Below, piece after piece: positions 36,090-45,817 of a DNA stretch of 64,000 nt. Origin of the DNA: JBFMCT01 sp046565765. GTDB lineage: Bacteria; Actinomycetota; Acidimicrobiia; Acidimicrobiales; AC-14. The stretch lies in the NCBI GenBank assembly GCA_046565765.1, contig JBKHXX010000033.1, positions 16,289 through 80,288 of the forward strand. Reading direction: 5' to 3'. A program made the translations under genes and the position numbers. Numbering within the stretch: position 1 is the stretch's first letter; every line of letters starts with the position of its first letter. The notes beneath the pieces are model-generated. The model was not told where the DNA came from and did not search any database. It was given only the letters and a program-made list of their open reading frames with translations.

Positions 36090-36590
36090 TCACCACTTCC
36101 AGGTGGCGGCCAGTCCCTGGCGCACGGTGTCGGTGTAGCCCTCCAGGGCGCCCAGACGCTCTTCGGGCGTGAGCTTCATCTCCGACGAGCGGACGAACCA
36201 CGCCGGCTGGCCGTCCGGTCGCCGGGCCTTGATCACGGCGAACACCGACTCGATCACGTACTGGTCGGCCACCCCCACCGTCTCCAGGCCGGCGAACAGC
36301 TCGCTGAACTGGGTCGGCGGCAACTGGACGCCTGGGGTGGGGGCGGGCGTCTGGCCCCTCCATGACAGCGTCAGCCGCTGGCGCATCGACGTCGTCAGGC
36401 CGTCGAGAACGCCGAGGAGCTCCTCTGCGGGGATGGGCGCACCGCCGCTGCGCACCGACCATGCGGCGCTGCCGTCCTCGGCTCGCACCTTGAGGAGGGC
36501 GAACACCGACTCGACGTGCATGCCCTCGCCGAGCCCCGTGGTGCCGTAACCGGCCAGCAGCGCGCTGAACGGCATGGGTTCCTCAGCCAC
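36090..36590 (-). CDS. Unknown protein built of two tandem repeats of about 70 residues
   Basis: 166 residues from GTG 36590 (GGAGG 6 bases upstream). The two halves align: FSALLAGYGTTGLGEGMHVE with FSELFAGLETVGVADQYVIE, then SVFALLKVR with SVFAVIKAR, AAWSVRS with PAWFVRS, and LLGVLDGLTTSMRQRL with RLGALEGYTDTVRQGL. It is therefore an intragenic duplication. No membrane or signal segment. It lies 54 bp upstream of the membrane protein gene on the same strand and could share its transcript. I do not recognise the fold or function. Confidence 0.75.
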   Translation of the reverse strand: MAEEPMPFSALLAGYGTTGLGEGMHVESVFALLKVRAEDGSAAWSVRSGGAPIPAEELLGVLDGLTTSMRQRLTLSWRGQTPAPTPGVQLPPTQFSELFAGLETVGVADQYVIESVFAVIKARRPDGQPAWFVRSSEMKLTPEERLGALEGYTDTVRQGLAATWKW

Positions 36591-36712
36591 CGAACGCCTC
36601 CTCCCCGACGCCCACGGCCGAGGAACGTACTCGCTGGGAGGGAGGCGACCCGCCGCCCCACCCGTCCCGGCGGACAGTGGCCGGGCGGGGGAGCGAGGCG
36701 TACCATCGGACC

Positions 36713-37885
36713 GTGGCGGTCGTACGGCGGGACGAGCCCGAGGTGCTCCTTGGCGCTCGAGGTCCTCGACGCAACGCCCGCCGTCTGCTCGTGGCCGTGG
36801 CCGTCGCGGCCGTCGCCGTGGTGGCGGCGCTGGCCCTGCCTCGTCTCGCCGGAGACGGTGACGACACGACCGTCCGAGCCGGGCCGAGCGACGTCCCCAT
36901 CATCGGCCAGGCGGCGCTCGCCGCACCCCGTGTCGAGATGGCGCTCCAGGCGGGGTGGCAGACGCTCCTGGCCGAGGGCGAGACCCTGGTCGTCGGCACG
37001 CGACCGCTGGTCGAGCGAGACCTGCATCTGGCGGTGCTGGCGCGCGACGACGTGGCCTTCTCCGCCTTTCCCGTCGACGGCGTCGTGCTCGTGGTCGGCG
37101 GTGACCGGCTCCAGGCGAAGTACGTGGGCGATCCCTCGCGAGCGACCCGGACCACGACCGCAGACGGGAGCGAGGAGGTCCACATGGGGACCGACGCGTT
37201 CGTCGGGCCGGGACCGGCGCTCGCCCTCGGCCCGGCCAAGCCCGTGTCGGGCGGGATCACGGTCCGCCGGGGGGACGTGCCCAAGTCCACCCGCACCCTG
37301 GCCGGCTACTTCGGGCCCGGAGCTGCCGCCGCCCTCACGGCACAGGCGGAGGCGATGGCGGCGACCGTCCGCATCCCACCCCTTGACCAAGCCTCCATGC
37401 CGCCGCCGCCGCCAGGCAGCCGCCCCAGCTTCGACTCCGGCGGGCCCCCTGCCGGTACCCCGCTGAGCGAGGTGGCGTCGTTCACCATGCCGGGGGCGGT
37501 CTACACCGCCCGCGCCGGTGGGAACTGCGCCGACGTGGTCGCAGGCGGCAGCCCGCAGCCGCTGGCCGGCGGCTGTTCGCCCGGGCGGCTGACGGGGAAT
37601 GCGGTCCACGTGACCGCGGTGTCGTTCAACCTCGGCTCGCCGCCCGTTGCTCCCCCCGGCCAGACCTTCGCCCCGGGCCGGGGCCCGGTTCCCCCCGCCA
37701 CGATCGTCCTGGCCCGGGCGGGGCCGGAGGTCCGCAGCCTCGTCGCCGTGCTCGTGGACGGGCGCACCATCCCCGCCGCTCTCGGGCGTGACGGGTGGGC
37801 GCTGGTGGCCGCCGGTGCGCGCCCCTACCTTCTCGAGGTCCGCGACACGGCCGGCAAGGCCGTCACGTACGTCCCCGTGACCTGA
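36713..37885 (+). CDS. Single-TM anchored extracytoplasmic protein, unknown function
   Basis: About 390 residues from GTG 36713 (GTG 36677, in frame, is the longer alternative). A short basic cytoplasmic part, one membrane helix (LLVAVAVAAVAVVAALALP, about residues 26-44), then an external domain of some 340 residues. The external part is rich in Pro and Gly, with two cysteines (GGNCADV, GGCSPG) likely to pair. Topology resembles anti-sigma or surface-anchored proteins, but no known domain is recognised. Its 3' end overlaps the convergent DUF998 gene by 61 bp. Confidence 0.65.
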   Translation: MAVVRRDEPEVLLGARGPRRNARRLLVAVAVAAVAVVAALALPRLAGDGDDTTVRAGPSDVPIIGQAALAAPRVEMALQAGWQTLLAEGETLVVGTRPLVERDLHLAVLARDDVAFSAFPVDGVVLVVGGDRLQAKYVGDPSRATRTTTADGSEEVHMGTDAFVGPGPALALGPAKPVSGGITVRRGDVPKSTRTLAGYFGPGAAAALTAQAEAMAATVRIPPLDQASMPPPPPGSRPSFDSGGPPAGTPLSEVASFTMPGAVYTARAGGNCADVVAGGSPQPLAGGCSPGRLTGNAVHVTAVSFNLGSPPVAPPGQTFAPGRGPVPPATIVLARAGPEVRSLVAVLVDGRTIPAALGRDGWALVAAGARPYLLEVRDTAGKAVTYVPVT

Positions 37886-38478
37886 GCACCCTCGGGGAGG
37901 GCGGCGCTCGTGGCGAGCGCCCGGGCCGGGCGACAAGTGACGATCACCACCCACAGGTGGAACACCGTGCCGGGCAGGATCTCGGCGAGCGGGGCGACAC
38001 TGCGGGCCGAGAGCCACAGCCCCGCCACGCAGGCGACGACCTCGACCCAGAACAACCCGTAGCTCACCTGGCGCCAGCGGCCCGGGGGCTGGCCGGCGGC
38101 GAAGCGCCACATGAGCAGCGGCAGGGAGGCACCGAGGACCAGGGCACTGGTGGTGTGGACCCGGTGGGCGCCGAGGTCACCCCCGATGGGGACGAACGCA
38201 GCCACCACCTGACCGGCGAGACCGCCGAGCATGGCCGCCGAGAAACCGGAGGACACCGGGAACCGTGCCCGCACGTACCGGTGGAAGGCGGCCAGCAGGG
38301 CCGCGGACACCGCCAGCCCGAGCGTGAACAGCGGCGCTGCGCCGGGGCGGGTGCCGAGGTAGCTGAGCGGGTCCTCCCCGAGGAGGTCGAAGTCGATCGC
38401 CGCGGTGGCCGAGAGGAGCGTCGTCCAGATGACGGCCACGGCGGCGACGCCCGAATAGCGGAGGTCTCGACCCACCAC
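37825..38478 (-). CDS. DUF998-type membrane protein
   Basis: 217 residues with six predicted membrane helices (VAAVAVIWTTLLSATAAID, PLFTLGLAVSAALLAAF, FSAAMLGGLAGQVVAAFV, HTTSALVLGASLPLLMW, GLFWVEVVACVAGLWLS, VFHLWVVIVTC). The pattern matches DUF998 integral membrane proteins of unknown role. The last 20 codons overlap the 3' end of the plus-strand gene. It is divergent from the FtsH-like gene, 181 bp apart; that gap shows no gene or clear motif to me. Confidence 0.7.
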   Translation of the reverse strand: MVGRDLRYSGVAAVAVIWTTLLSATAAIDFDLLGEDPLSYLGTRPGAAPLFTLGLAVSAALLAAFHRYVRARFPVSSGFSAAMLGGLAGQVVAAFVPIGGDLGAHRVHTTSALVLGASLPLLMWRFAAGQPPGRWRQVSYGLFWVEVVACVAGLWLSARSVAPLAEILPGTVFHLWVVIVTCRPARALATSAALPEGAQVTGTYVTALPAVSRTSRR

Positions 38479-38659
38479 AGTCTGTTCGGCGCGGCCAGGC
38501 CGGCCGGATCAGCCGGCCGGGGTCGTCGCCGCACGACCGAGCCGGCGCGGAGCTCGAGCGGCTGGCAGCGGCCCCTCCCGGCCGCCCCTCGACCGGCGTT
38601 CGAGCGGAACGAAGGGCGCGCTCGACCGTCACCGCCGCCTACGTCATCGTCCGAGCGTG

Positions 38660-40525
<1,866 letters not shown>

Positions 40526-40573
40526 CAACGCCACCGGGCGGCCCACGCGCCCCGCGCTCCCACCCGACCCTGG

Positions 40574-40645
40574 AGGCGGCGACCGGAATCGAACCGGTGT
40601 ACAGGGCTTTGCAGGCCCTTGCCTAAACCACTCGGCCACGCCGCC
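40574..40645 (-). tRNA. tRNA-Cys (anticodon GCA)
   Basis: The minus strand folds as a cloverleaf. The acceptor is GGCGGCG/CGCCGCC and the anticodon stem is AGGGC/GCCCT around loop CTGCAAA (anticodon GCA). The T arm is ACCGG TTCGATT CCGGT. The discriminator is U, as expected for tRNA-Cys. It sits 48 bp beyond the ftsH stop, on the opposite strand. Confidence 0.95.
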
Positions 40646-40745
40646 AGCCCGACCATCGTACCGGCGGCGCATCGGCTCCTCGGCGGCTCTGATTCCCAAC
40701 GAGTTCACAGCCCCGTCCCAGACGGAGGACCGATACTGGCGTCAT

Positions 40746-41438
40746 ATGTCCGAGAGCCCGGACCCGATCGAGACGACGTTGAGCCGCCGCCGGCTGCTGC
40801 GGGCCGGTGCCGGAGTGGCGGTGGCGGCGGCGCTGGCCGCCTGCTCCCGGGAGGAGGACCCGCAGGCGGCGGGAGGGGCACCGTCCTCGTCCACGACCGG
40901 CGCGCCGGCCACGGGGTCCCCGTCCGCCTCGGCCACCACCCTCACCCCCACGCCCGAGTGCGCCGACGACGACGACGACCTCACCGTGGCCCAGACGGAG
41001 GGGCCGTACTTCAAGCGGTCGTCGCCCCAGAAGGCCAACCTGTTCGCCGACGTCTCGAGCGGCACACGCCTGGTGATCGACGGGACCGTCCTCACCACGA
41101 CCTGCCAACCGGTCGACCGGGCCCTGATCGACGTCTGGCAGGCCGACACCGCCGGCAACTACGACAACGCCACCTACCGCCTCCGCGGCCACCTGTTCAC
41201 CGACGCCCAGGGCCGGTACCGGCTGGAGACGGTCGTCCCCGGGCTCTACCCAGGCCGCACCCGGCACATCCACGTCAAGGTGCAGGCCCCCGACGGCCCG
41301 GTCCTCACGACCCAGCTGTACTTCCCCGGCGAGGCCCAGAACGCCCGGGACGGCATCTACAACCGGGCCCTGGAGATGGACGTGCGGGACGGGGCCAACG
41401 GCAAGGAGGCGACGTTCGACTTCGTCGTGAACACATGA
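40746..41438 (+). CDS. Tat-exported intradiol dioxygenase-like lipoprotein
   Basis: 230 residues. The N-terminus has a twin-arginine motif (SRRRLLRAG) and a lipobox LAAC, then a Ser/Thr/Pro spacer. The C-terminal domain is the intradiol ring-cleavage dioxygenase fold: TEGPYFKRSS, VIDGTVL, DVWQADTAGNYDN, RGHLFTDAQGRY and VVPGLYPGRTRHIHVKV. The two Tyr and two His of the ferric site appear present. Cytoplasmic family members split catechols; this one would act outside the membrane, bound by lipid. The substrate is unknown, and no aromatic-degradation genes are near. Start ATG 40746 has no close ribosome site. Confidence 0.83.
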   Translation: MSESPDPIETTLSRRRLLRAGAGVAVAAALAACSREEDPQAAGGAPSSSTTGAPATGSPSASATTLTPTPECADDDDDLTVAQTEGPYFKRSSPQKANLFADVSSGTRLVIDGTVLTTTCQPVDRALIDVWQADTAGNYDNATYRLRGHLFTDAQGRYRLETVVPGLYPGRTRHIHVKVQAPDGPVLTTQLYFPGEAQNARDGIYNRALEMDVRDGANGKEATFDFVVNT

Positions 41439-41467
41439 CGAGCTGCCGCGCTGGGTAGTGGCCCTGC

Positions 41468-42136
41468 GTGCCAACGCCGAACCGTGCCGTGCTCTTCGAC
41501 GTCGACGGGACCCTCGTCGACACCAACTGGTTCCACACCCTTTCGTGGTGGCGGGTGTTCCGCAAGGCCGGGGAGGACGTCCCCATGAGCCGCATCCACC
41601 CGCTGATCGGCATGGGGTCCGACCAGTTGCTCGAGGCGATCTTCGGCGAGGAGCGGGAGGACCTGCGGGGCGGGCACTCCGAGGAGTTCGAGCCGTTCAT
41701 GCGGGAGATCCACGCCTTTCCCCGGGCGGGCGACCTCCTCCGGGCGGTCAAGGAGCGGTCCGTGCAAGTGGTGCTCTGCACGTCGTCGAAGAAGGACCAC
41801 CTCGAGCCCATGCTCGAGGCCGTCGACGCCATGGACGCCATCGACGAGATCGTCAACGCCGACGACGTCGACCGCAGCAAGCCGGCGCCCGACGTGTTCA
41901 CCGCCGCCCTGGAGAAGACCGCGCTCGAACCCGACGACTGCCTGGTCGTGGGCGACACCGCCTGGGACGTGGAGGCGGCGAAGAAGGCGGGCATCGAGAC
42001 CGTGTGCGTGCTGACGGGCGGCACCAGCCGCGAGGAGCTGCTCGAGGCGGGGGCGGTCGAGGTCTACGAGGACGTGGCCGAGCTGCTCTCCGAGCTCGAC
42101 AACAGCCCGCTCGAGCGCCTATTCGACGCGACCTGA
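41468..42136 (+). CDS. HAD-superfamily phosphatase
   Basis: 222 residues. HAD motif I FDVDGTLVD (nucleophile Asp near residue 10), motif II VVLCTSSKKD, Lys in SKPAPDVF and motif IV VVGDTAWDVEAA are all present, with a helical cap between motifs I and II. It resembles phosphoglycolate or beta-phosphoglucomutase-type hydrolases; the substrate cannot be fixed. Start GTG 41468, 29 bp after the dioxygenase stop and 28 bp before the next gene. If PRK and RuBisCO operate in this organism, phosphoglycolate is one possible substrate, which is only a guess. Confidence 0.85.
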   Translation: MPTPNRAVLFDVDGTLVDTNWFHTLSWWRVFRKAGEDVPMSRIHPLIGMGSDQLLEAIFGEEREDLRGGHSEEFEPFMREIHAFPRAGDLLRAVKERSVQVVLCTSSKKDHLEPMLEAVDAMDAIDEIVNADDVDRSKPAPDVFTAALEKTALEPDDCLVVGDTAWDVEAAKKAGIETVCVLTGGTSREELLEAGAVEVYEDVAELLSELDNSPLERLFDAT

Positions 42137-42164
42137 GGGCGGGCGGCGTACGCTCGTCGCCGTC

Positions 42165-42725
42165 ATGGGCAACGTCTGCGGACGTGCGACGGCGATCACG
42201 GTCCTGACCCCCATCCGGCCCTGGCTGGTCCGCCTGTCGCGGCTGGGCTTCATCCTCCCCCGCAAGGTCCCGTGGATGACCGAGGCGCTGCGGAAGCTGT
42301 CGTTCATCCACTTCGCCCGGTGGTCGCTCATCGAGCGCATCCCGTACAACGGCCCGCCGCAGCGGCCCGAGCACCCCCGCTACACGTACCTGTTCTTCGA
42401 GAGCAACTTCAACGGCACGTGGGACGACTACATCGACTCGTTCTCCTACGTGATGCCCGGCCGGATGCGGCTGACGTGGGGCTCCTCCTACGGGTTCCCC
42501 GGAGCCAAGCCGGTGGGGCCGTTCAAGCGGTACATCGTGCACAACGAGTTCGAGGCCCAGCACTTCTACTCGGCGTACCCCGAGGCGACCGCCAGCATGG
42601 TGCTGTCGAGCCTCCAGGTGCGGGAGCGGTTCGACCAGCTGCGGGCCCGGGCCGAGGGCGCCTCACCGGCCGAGCTGGCGGTCGAGTGGCGGGCGTTCCT
42701 GCGCGACACCCAGAGGCACCTGTGA
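42165..42725 (+). CDS. Unknown protein, paralog A of DyP-linked family
   Basis: 186 residues from ATG 42165. Seen: ITVLTPIRPW, FIHFARWSLIER, YNGPPQRPEHPRYTYLFFES, NFNGTWDDYIDSF, KRYIVHNEFEAQHFYSAYPE and a helical tail. The next gene encodes a paralog with the same order of motifs. The stop overlaps that gene's GTG (GTGA). The alternating strands and the HFARW motif suggest a ferredoxin-like alpha/beta fold as in DyP subdomains, but this is my inference. No membrane or signal segment. Function unknown; it is probably an accessory or substrate-handling partner of the peroxidase encoded two genes on. Confidence 0.8.
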   Translation: MGNVCGRATAITVLTPIRPWLVRLSRLGFILPRKVPWMTEALRKLSFIHFARWSLIERIPYNGPPQRPEHPRYTYLFFESNFNGTWDDYIDSFSYVMPGRMRLTWGSSYGFPGAKPVGPFKRYIVHNEFEAQHFYSAYPEATASMVLSSLQVRERFDQLRARAEGASPAELAVEWRAFLRDTQRHL

Positions 42726-43264
42726 GCCACGACGTGTTGGGGCAGTCCTACGCCCTCACCGTGCTCGCACCGATCCTGGCCGGGCACGAGAGCGCCCTCG
42801 ACGCCCACCTGCGCGGCCTCCCCGTCGGGACCGGCAGCCCCCTGGCGCGCGTTCCGCGCACCCACTTCGCCCGGTGGGTGATCGTCCCGCAGCCCGCGTA
42901 CCAGGGCCCGCCCATGCGTCCCGACCCGTGGAAGTCGCAGTACCTGGTCTTCACCAGCTGCTTCGACGGCGACCTGCCGTCCTACCTGGACGACCTGTGC
43001 CGGCTGATCGGCTCCGACGTCGACGCGGTGTGGGAGCACTGCGTCGCCTACCCCGGCAGCGCCGACCGGGCCGCCTTCGCCCGGTACATGCGCCACAACC
43101 AGATCGCCACCGAGGTGTACTTCGCCGCCTACCCCGACGCCACCGTGGCCCAGGTGCGGGAGAGCCTGGCGCTGCGAGACCGGCTGGTGAAGTTCGCCAT
43201 CGCCGTCCAGGGCCTGAGCGACACCGAGCTGTACGAGAGGTGGCAGGAGGAGTTCTCCGGATGA
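42722..43264 (+). CDS. Unknown protein, paralog B of DyP-linked family
   Basis: 180 residues from GTG 42722, which overlaps the preceding stop. Motifs parallel paralog A: LTVLAPILAG, THFARWVIVPQ, YQGPPMRPDPWKSQYLVFTS, CFDGDLPSYLDDL, ARYMRHNQIATEVYFAAYPD. The conserved core (HFARW, GPP.RP, Y.(V)F, H/RHN, YF.AYPD/YSAYPE) implies a tandem duplication. The TGA overlaps the ATG of the DyP peroxidase (ATGA), so all three are translationally coupled. I do not recognise a named family. A role with the peroxidase is inferred from the tight coupling. Confidence 0.8.
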   Translation: MSHDVLGQSYALTVLAPILAGHESALDAHLRGLPVGTGSPLARVPRTHFARWVIVPQPAYQGPPMRPDPWKSQYLVFTSCFDGDLPSYLDDLCRLIGSDVDAVWEHCVAYPGSADRAAFARYMRHNQIATEVYFAAYPDATVAQVRESLALRDRLVKFAIAVQGLSDTELYERWQEEFSG

Positions 43265-44622
43265 TACGGGCGACCAGCCCCCTCGACCACGACGACATCC
43301 AGGGCAACGTCCTGCGCGGCTACGGGTTCCCGGCGGCGGCCTACGTCTTCGTCTCCGTGGAGGATGGCGCTGCCGGCCGCAAGTGGCTGGGCGGGCTGGT
43401 CGAGCCGGTCACCACCGACGCCGAGTGGACCGAGGGTGCCCCCGCCGCCGCCGTGAACGTGGCCGTGACCGCCGCCGGCCTGGCCGCGCTGGGCGTGCCC
43501 CAGCGACTGCGGGCCACGTTCGACACAGCGTTCCTGGAAGGCGCCCGGGCCCGGGCCGAGCACTTGGGCGACCGCGGCCCCAGCGACCCCTCCCGCTGGC
43601 ATCGCGGGTTGGGGGACGGGAGCGCCCACATCCTGGTGACGGTCAACGTCCGCGACCGGGAGACGCTCGGCGACCACGTGGCCCCGGTGCTGGAGGGTGT
43701 CGGGGCCCCGGGCAGCGGCCTCGCGGTCGTGCACCGGCGGGAAGCGGCCCTGCTCGGCAACCGGCGCGACCACTTCGGGTTCGCCGACGGGTTCGCCCAG
43801 CCCCACGTGGAGGACGGCGACTCCCCCGCCACCGCCCGCTGGAAGATGCCGAAGCTGCGGCGGGACGCCAGGCTGATGAAGCCGGGCGAGTTCGTCCTGG
43901 GCTACGAGGACGAGGACGGGGTGCTGCCGGATGCGCCCGCCCCGCCCCTCGGCAAGAACGGCACCTACGCGGTGTACCGGGAGCTGCATCAGGACGTGGC
44001 CGCCTTCCGGCGGTTCCTGAACGAAAAGGGGCCGGCGTTCGGCGGCGGCGAGGTGCTGGCGGCCAAGATCGTGGGACGGTGGCGGGACGGCACGCCGTTG
44101 GCCCTCTCCCCCGACCGGCCCGACCCGGGCATCTCCCAAGACCGCTCACGCATCGACGACTTCGACTACAGCCGGGACCCCGAGGGGTACCGCTGCCCCC
44201 TCGGCGCCCACATCCGCCGGACCAACCCCCGTGACGCCCTCGGCTGGGGCGACGTGCGTAGCAAGCGCCACCGCATCATCCGCCGCGGCATGCCGTACGG
44301 CCAGCCCCTCGCCGAGGACGCGGTGGAGGACGACGGGGCCGAGCGGGGCCTGGCTTTCGTGTGCTTCAACGCCAGCCTCGAGCGCCAGTTCGAGACCATC
44401 CAGCGCCAGTGGTGCAACGACGGCAACATCTTCGGCCTGGGCCGGGACCGGGACTTCCTGCTGGGCGGCCCCGAAGGCGAGGGCAAGATGACCATCCAGG
44501 GCCACCAGCCCCGCTTCCTCGCGCCGCCGCTGCCCTTCGTGCAGACCCGAGGCGCCGAGTACCTGTTCTTCCCGGGCATCGACGCCCTGCGGGCCCTCGC
44601 CGCCGGCTTCCCGGGCGTGTAG
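43261..44622 (+). CDS. DyP-type haem peroxidase
   Basis: 453 residues. The signature GxxDG is present as FGFADGFAQP (Asp near residue 175), the proximal haem His is in GAHIRRTNPRD near 317, and an Arg-containing segment HRIIRRGMPYG follows. The C-terminal FVCFNASLERQFETIQRQW is typical. No Tat signal is visible, so it is likely cytoplasmic. DyPs use peroxide to oxidise dyes, phenolics, lignin-like compounds or porphyrins. It is coupled to two paralogous unknown genes. No encapsulin gene or encapsulation tail was noticed. It is of the longer DyP class. Confidence 0.9.
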   Translation: MIRATSPLDHDDIQGNVLRGYGFPAAAYVFVSVEDGAAGRKWLGGLVEPVTTDAEWTEGAPAAAVNVAVTAAGLAALGVPQRLRATFDTAFLEGARARAEHLGDRGPSDPSRWHRGLGDGSAHILVTVNVRDRETLGDHVAPVLEGVGAPGSGLAVVHRREAALLGNRRDHFGFADGFAQPHVEDGDSPATARWKMPKLRRDARLMKPGEFVLGYEDEDGVLPDAPAPPLGKNGTYAVYRELHQDVAAFRRFLNEKGPAFGGGEVLAAKIVGRWRDGTPLALSPDRPDPGISQDRSRIDDFDYSRDPEGYRCPLGAHIRRTNPRDALGWGDVRSKRHRIIRRGMPYGQPLAEDAVEDDGAERGLAFVCFNASLERQFETIQRQWCNDGNIFGLGRDRDFLLGGPEGEGKMTIQGHQPRFLAPPLPFVQTRGAEYLFFPGIDALRALAAGFPGV

Positions 44623-44734
44623 CGGGAGGAGCTGCGGCGAGGGGTTCCCTGGTAGGCCCCGGGCCGGCCGGGCTAACGTCGGATTGACTGACGACATCCC
44701 TGACCATCCGTTCTATTTGGGAGGAACACACGAG

Positions 44735-45763
44735 ATGAGCGCCACCGATCTTGCAGCCGTCGCCAAGGCGATGGTCGCTCCGGGCCGGGGGGTCCTGGCC
44801 GCCGACGAGTCGAACGCCACCATCACCAAGCGGTTCGCAGCGCTCGACATCGAGTCCACCGAAGAGAACCGCAGGGCCTACCGCAACACCCTGTTCACCA
44901 CACCGGGCATCGAGGACTACATCAGCGGCGTCATCCTCTACGACGAGACGATCCGCCAGAGCGCCGACGACGGCACGCCGTTCCCGAAGCTGCTCGAGTC
45001 CAAGGGCATCCTCCCCGGCATCAAGGTCGACACCGGCTCCAAGCCGCTGGCCCTGGCCGACGGCGAGCAGGTCACCGAGGGCCTCGACGGCCTGCGTGAG
45101 CGCATCGCCGAGTACGTGAGCCTGGGCGCCAAGTTCGCCAAGTGGCGGGCCGTGATCATCATCGACGAGGCCCGGGGCTTCCCCAGCGACACCGCCCTGC
45201 TCTGCAACGCCCACGCCCTGGGCCGCTACGCCGCCCTCTGCCAGGAAGGCGGGCTGGTGCCCATCGTCGAGCCCGAGGTGCTGATGGACGGCAGCAACGA
45301 CATCGACACCTGCTTCACCATCACCGAGAAGACCCAGCGCCTGGTGTTCGCCCAACTGGCCGCCCAGCGCGTCGACCTCGAGGGCATCGTGCTCAAGCCC
45401 AGCATGGTGATCTCCGGCAAGGGCTGCTCCACCCAGGCCCCGCCCCAGGAGGTGGCGGAGAAGACGCTGAAGTGCCTGTACCGCACCGTACCTGCGGCCG
45501 TACCGGGAATCGCCTTCCTGTCCGGTGGGCAGTCGGCGGCGGTGGCCACCGAGCACCTCGACCTCATGAACAAGATGGGCCCCCACCCCTGGACCCTCAC
45601 GTTCAGCTACGGCCGTGCGCTCCAGGACGAGGCCCTGCGCACGTGGAAGGGCGCCCAGGACAACATCGGGGAGGCCCAGAAGGTGGCCTCGCACCGGGCC
45701 AAGCTCACCAGTGCCGCGGCCAGCGGCACGTACGAGCGGGAGATGGAGACGGCGGGCGTCTGA
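44735..45763 (+). CDS. Class I fructose-bisphosphate aldolase
   Basis: 342 residues from ATG 44735 (GGGAGG about 10 bases upstream). Class I motifs are clear: GRGVLAADES, TRF-like TITKRFAAL, FAKWRAVI and Schiff-base Lys in GIVLKPSMVISG near residue 220, with FLSGGQSA after it. It reversibly splits fructose-1,6-bisphosphate into dihydroxyacetone phosphate and glyceraldehyde-3-phosphate, for glycolysis, gluconeogenesis or the Calvin cycle. Class I enzymes need no metal. It is followed by a strong terminator-like hairpin. No regulator is adjacent. Confidence 0.95.
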   Translation: MSATDLAAVAKAMVAPGRGVLAADESNATITKRFAALDIESTEENRRAYRNTLFTTPGIEDYISGVILYDETIRQSADDGTPFPKLLESKGILPGIKVDTGSKPLALADGEQVTEGLDGLRERIAEYVSLGAKFAKWRAVIIIDEARGFPSDTALLCNAHALGRYAALCQEGGLVPIVEPEVLMDGSNDIDTCFTITEKTQRLVFAQLAAQRVDLEGIVLKPSMVISGKGCSTQAPPQEVAEKTLKCLYRTVPAAVPGIAFLSGGQSAAVATEHLDLMNKMGPHPWTLTFSYGRALQDEALRTWKGAQDNIGEAQKVASHRAKLTSAAASGTYEREMETAGV

Positions 45764-45771
45764 CGCGGATG

Positions 45772-45803
45772 GAGGGGGCCGGCTCCGTGGAGCCGGCCCC
45801 CTC
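45772..45803. terminator. Perfect 15-bp hairpin, bidirectional terminator
   Basis: GAGGGGGCCGGCTCC (45772-45786) and its exact reverse complement (45789-45803) flank a 2-base spacer, 8 bp after the aldolase stop and 14 bp before the convergent BNR-protein stop. The very stable GC stem between convergent genes fits a shared terminator, although no T-run follows. Confidence 0.75.
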
Positions 45804-45817
45804 GTCGCGTCCGCGGG

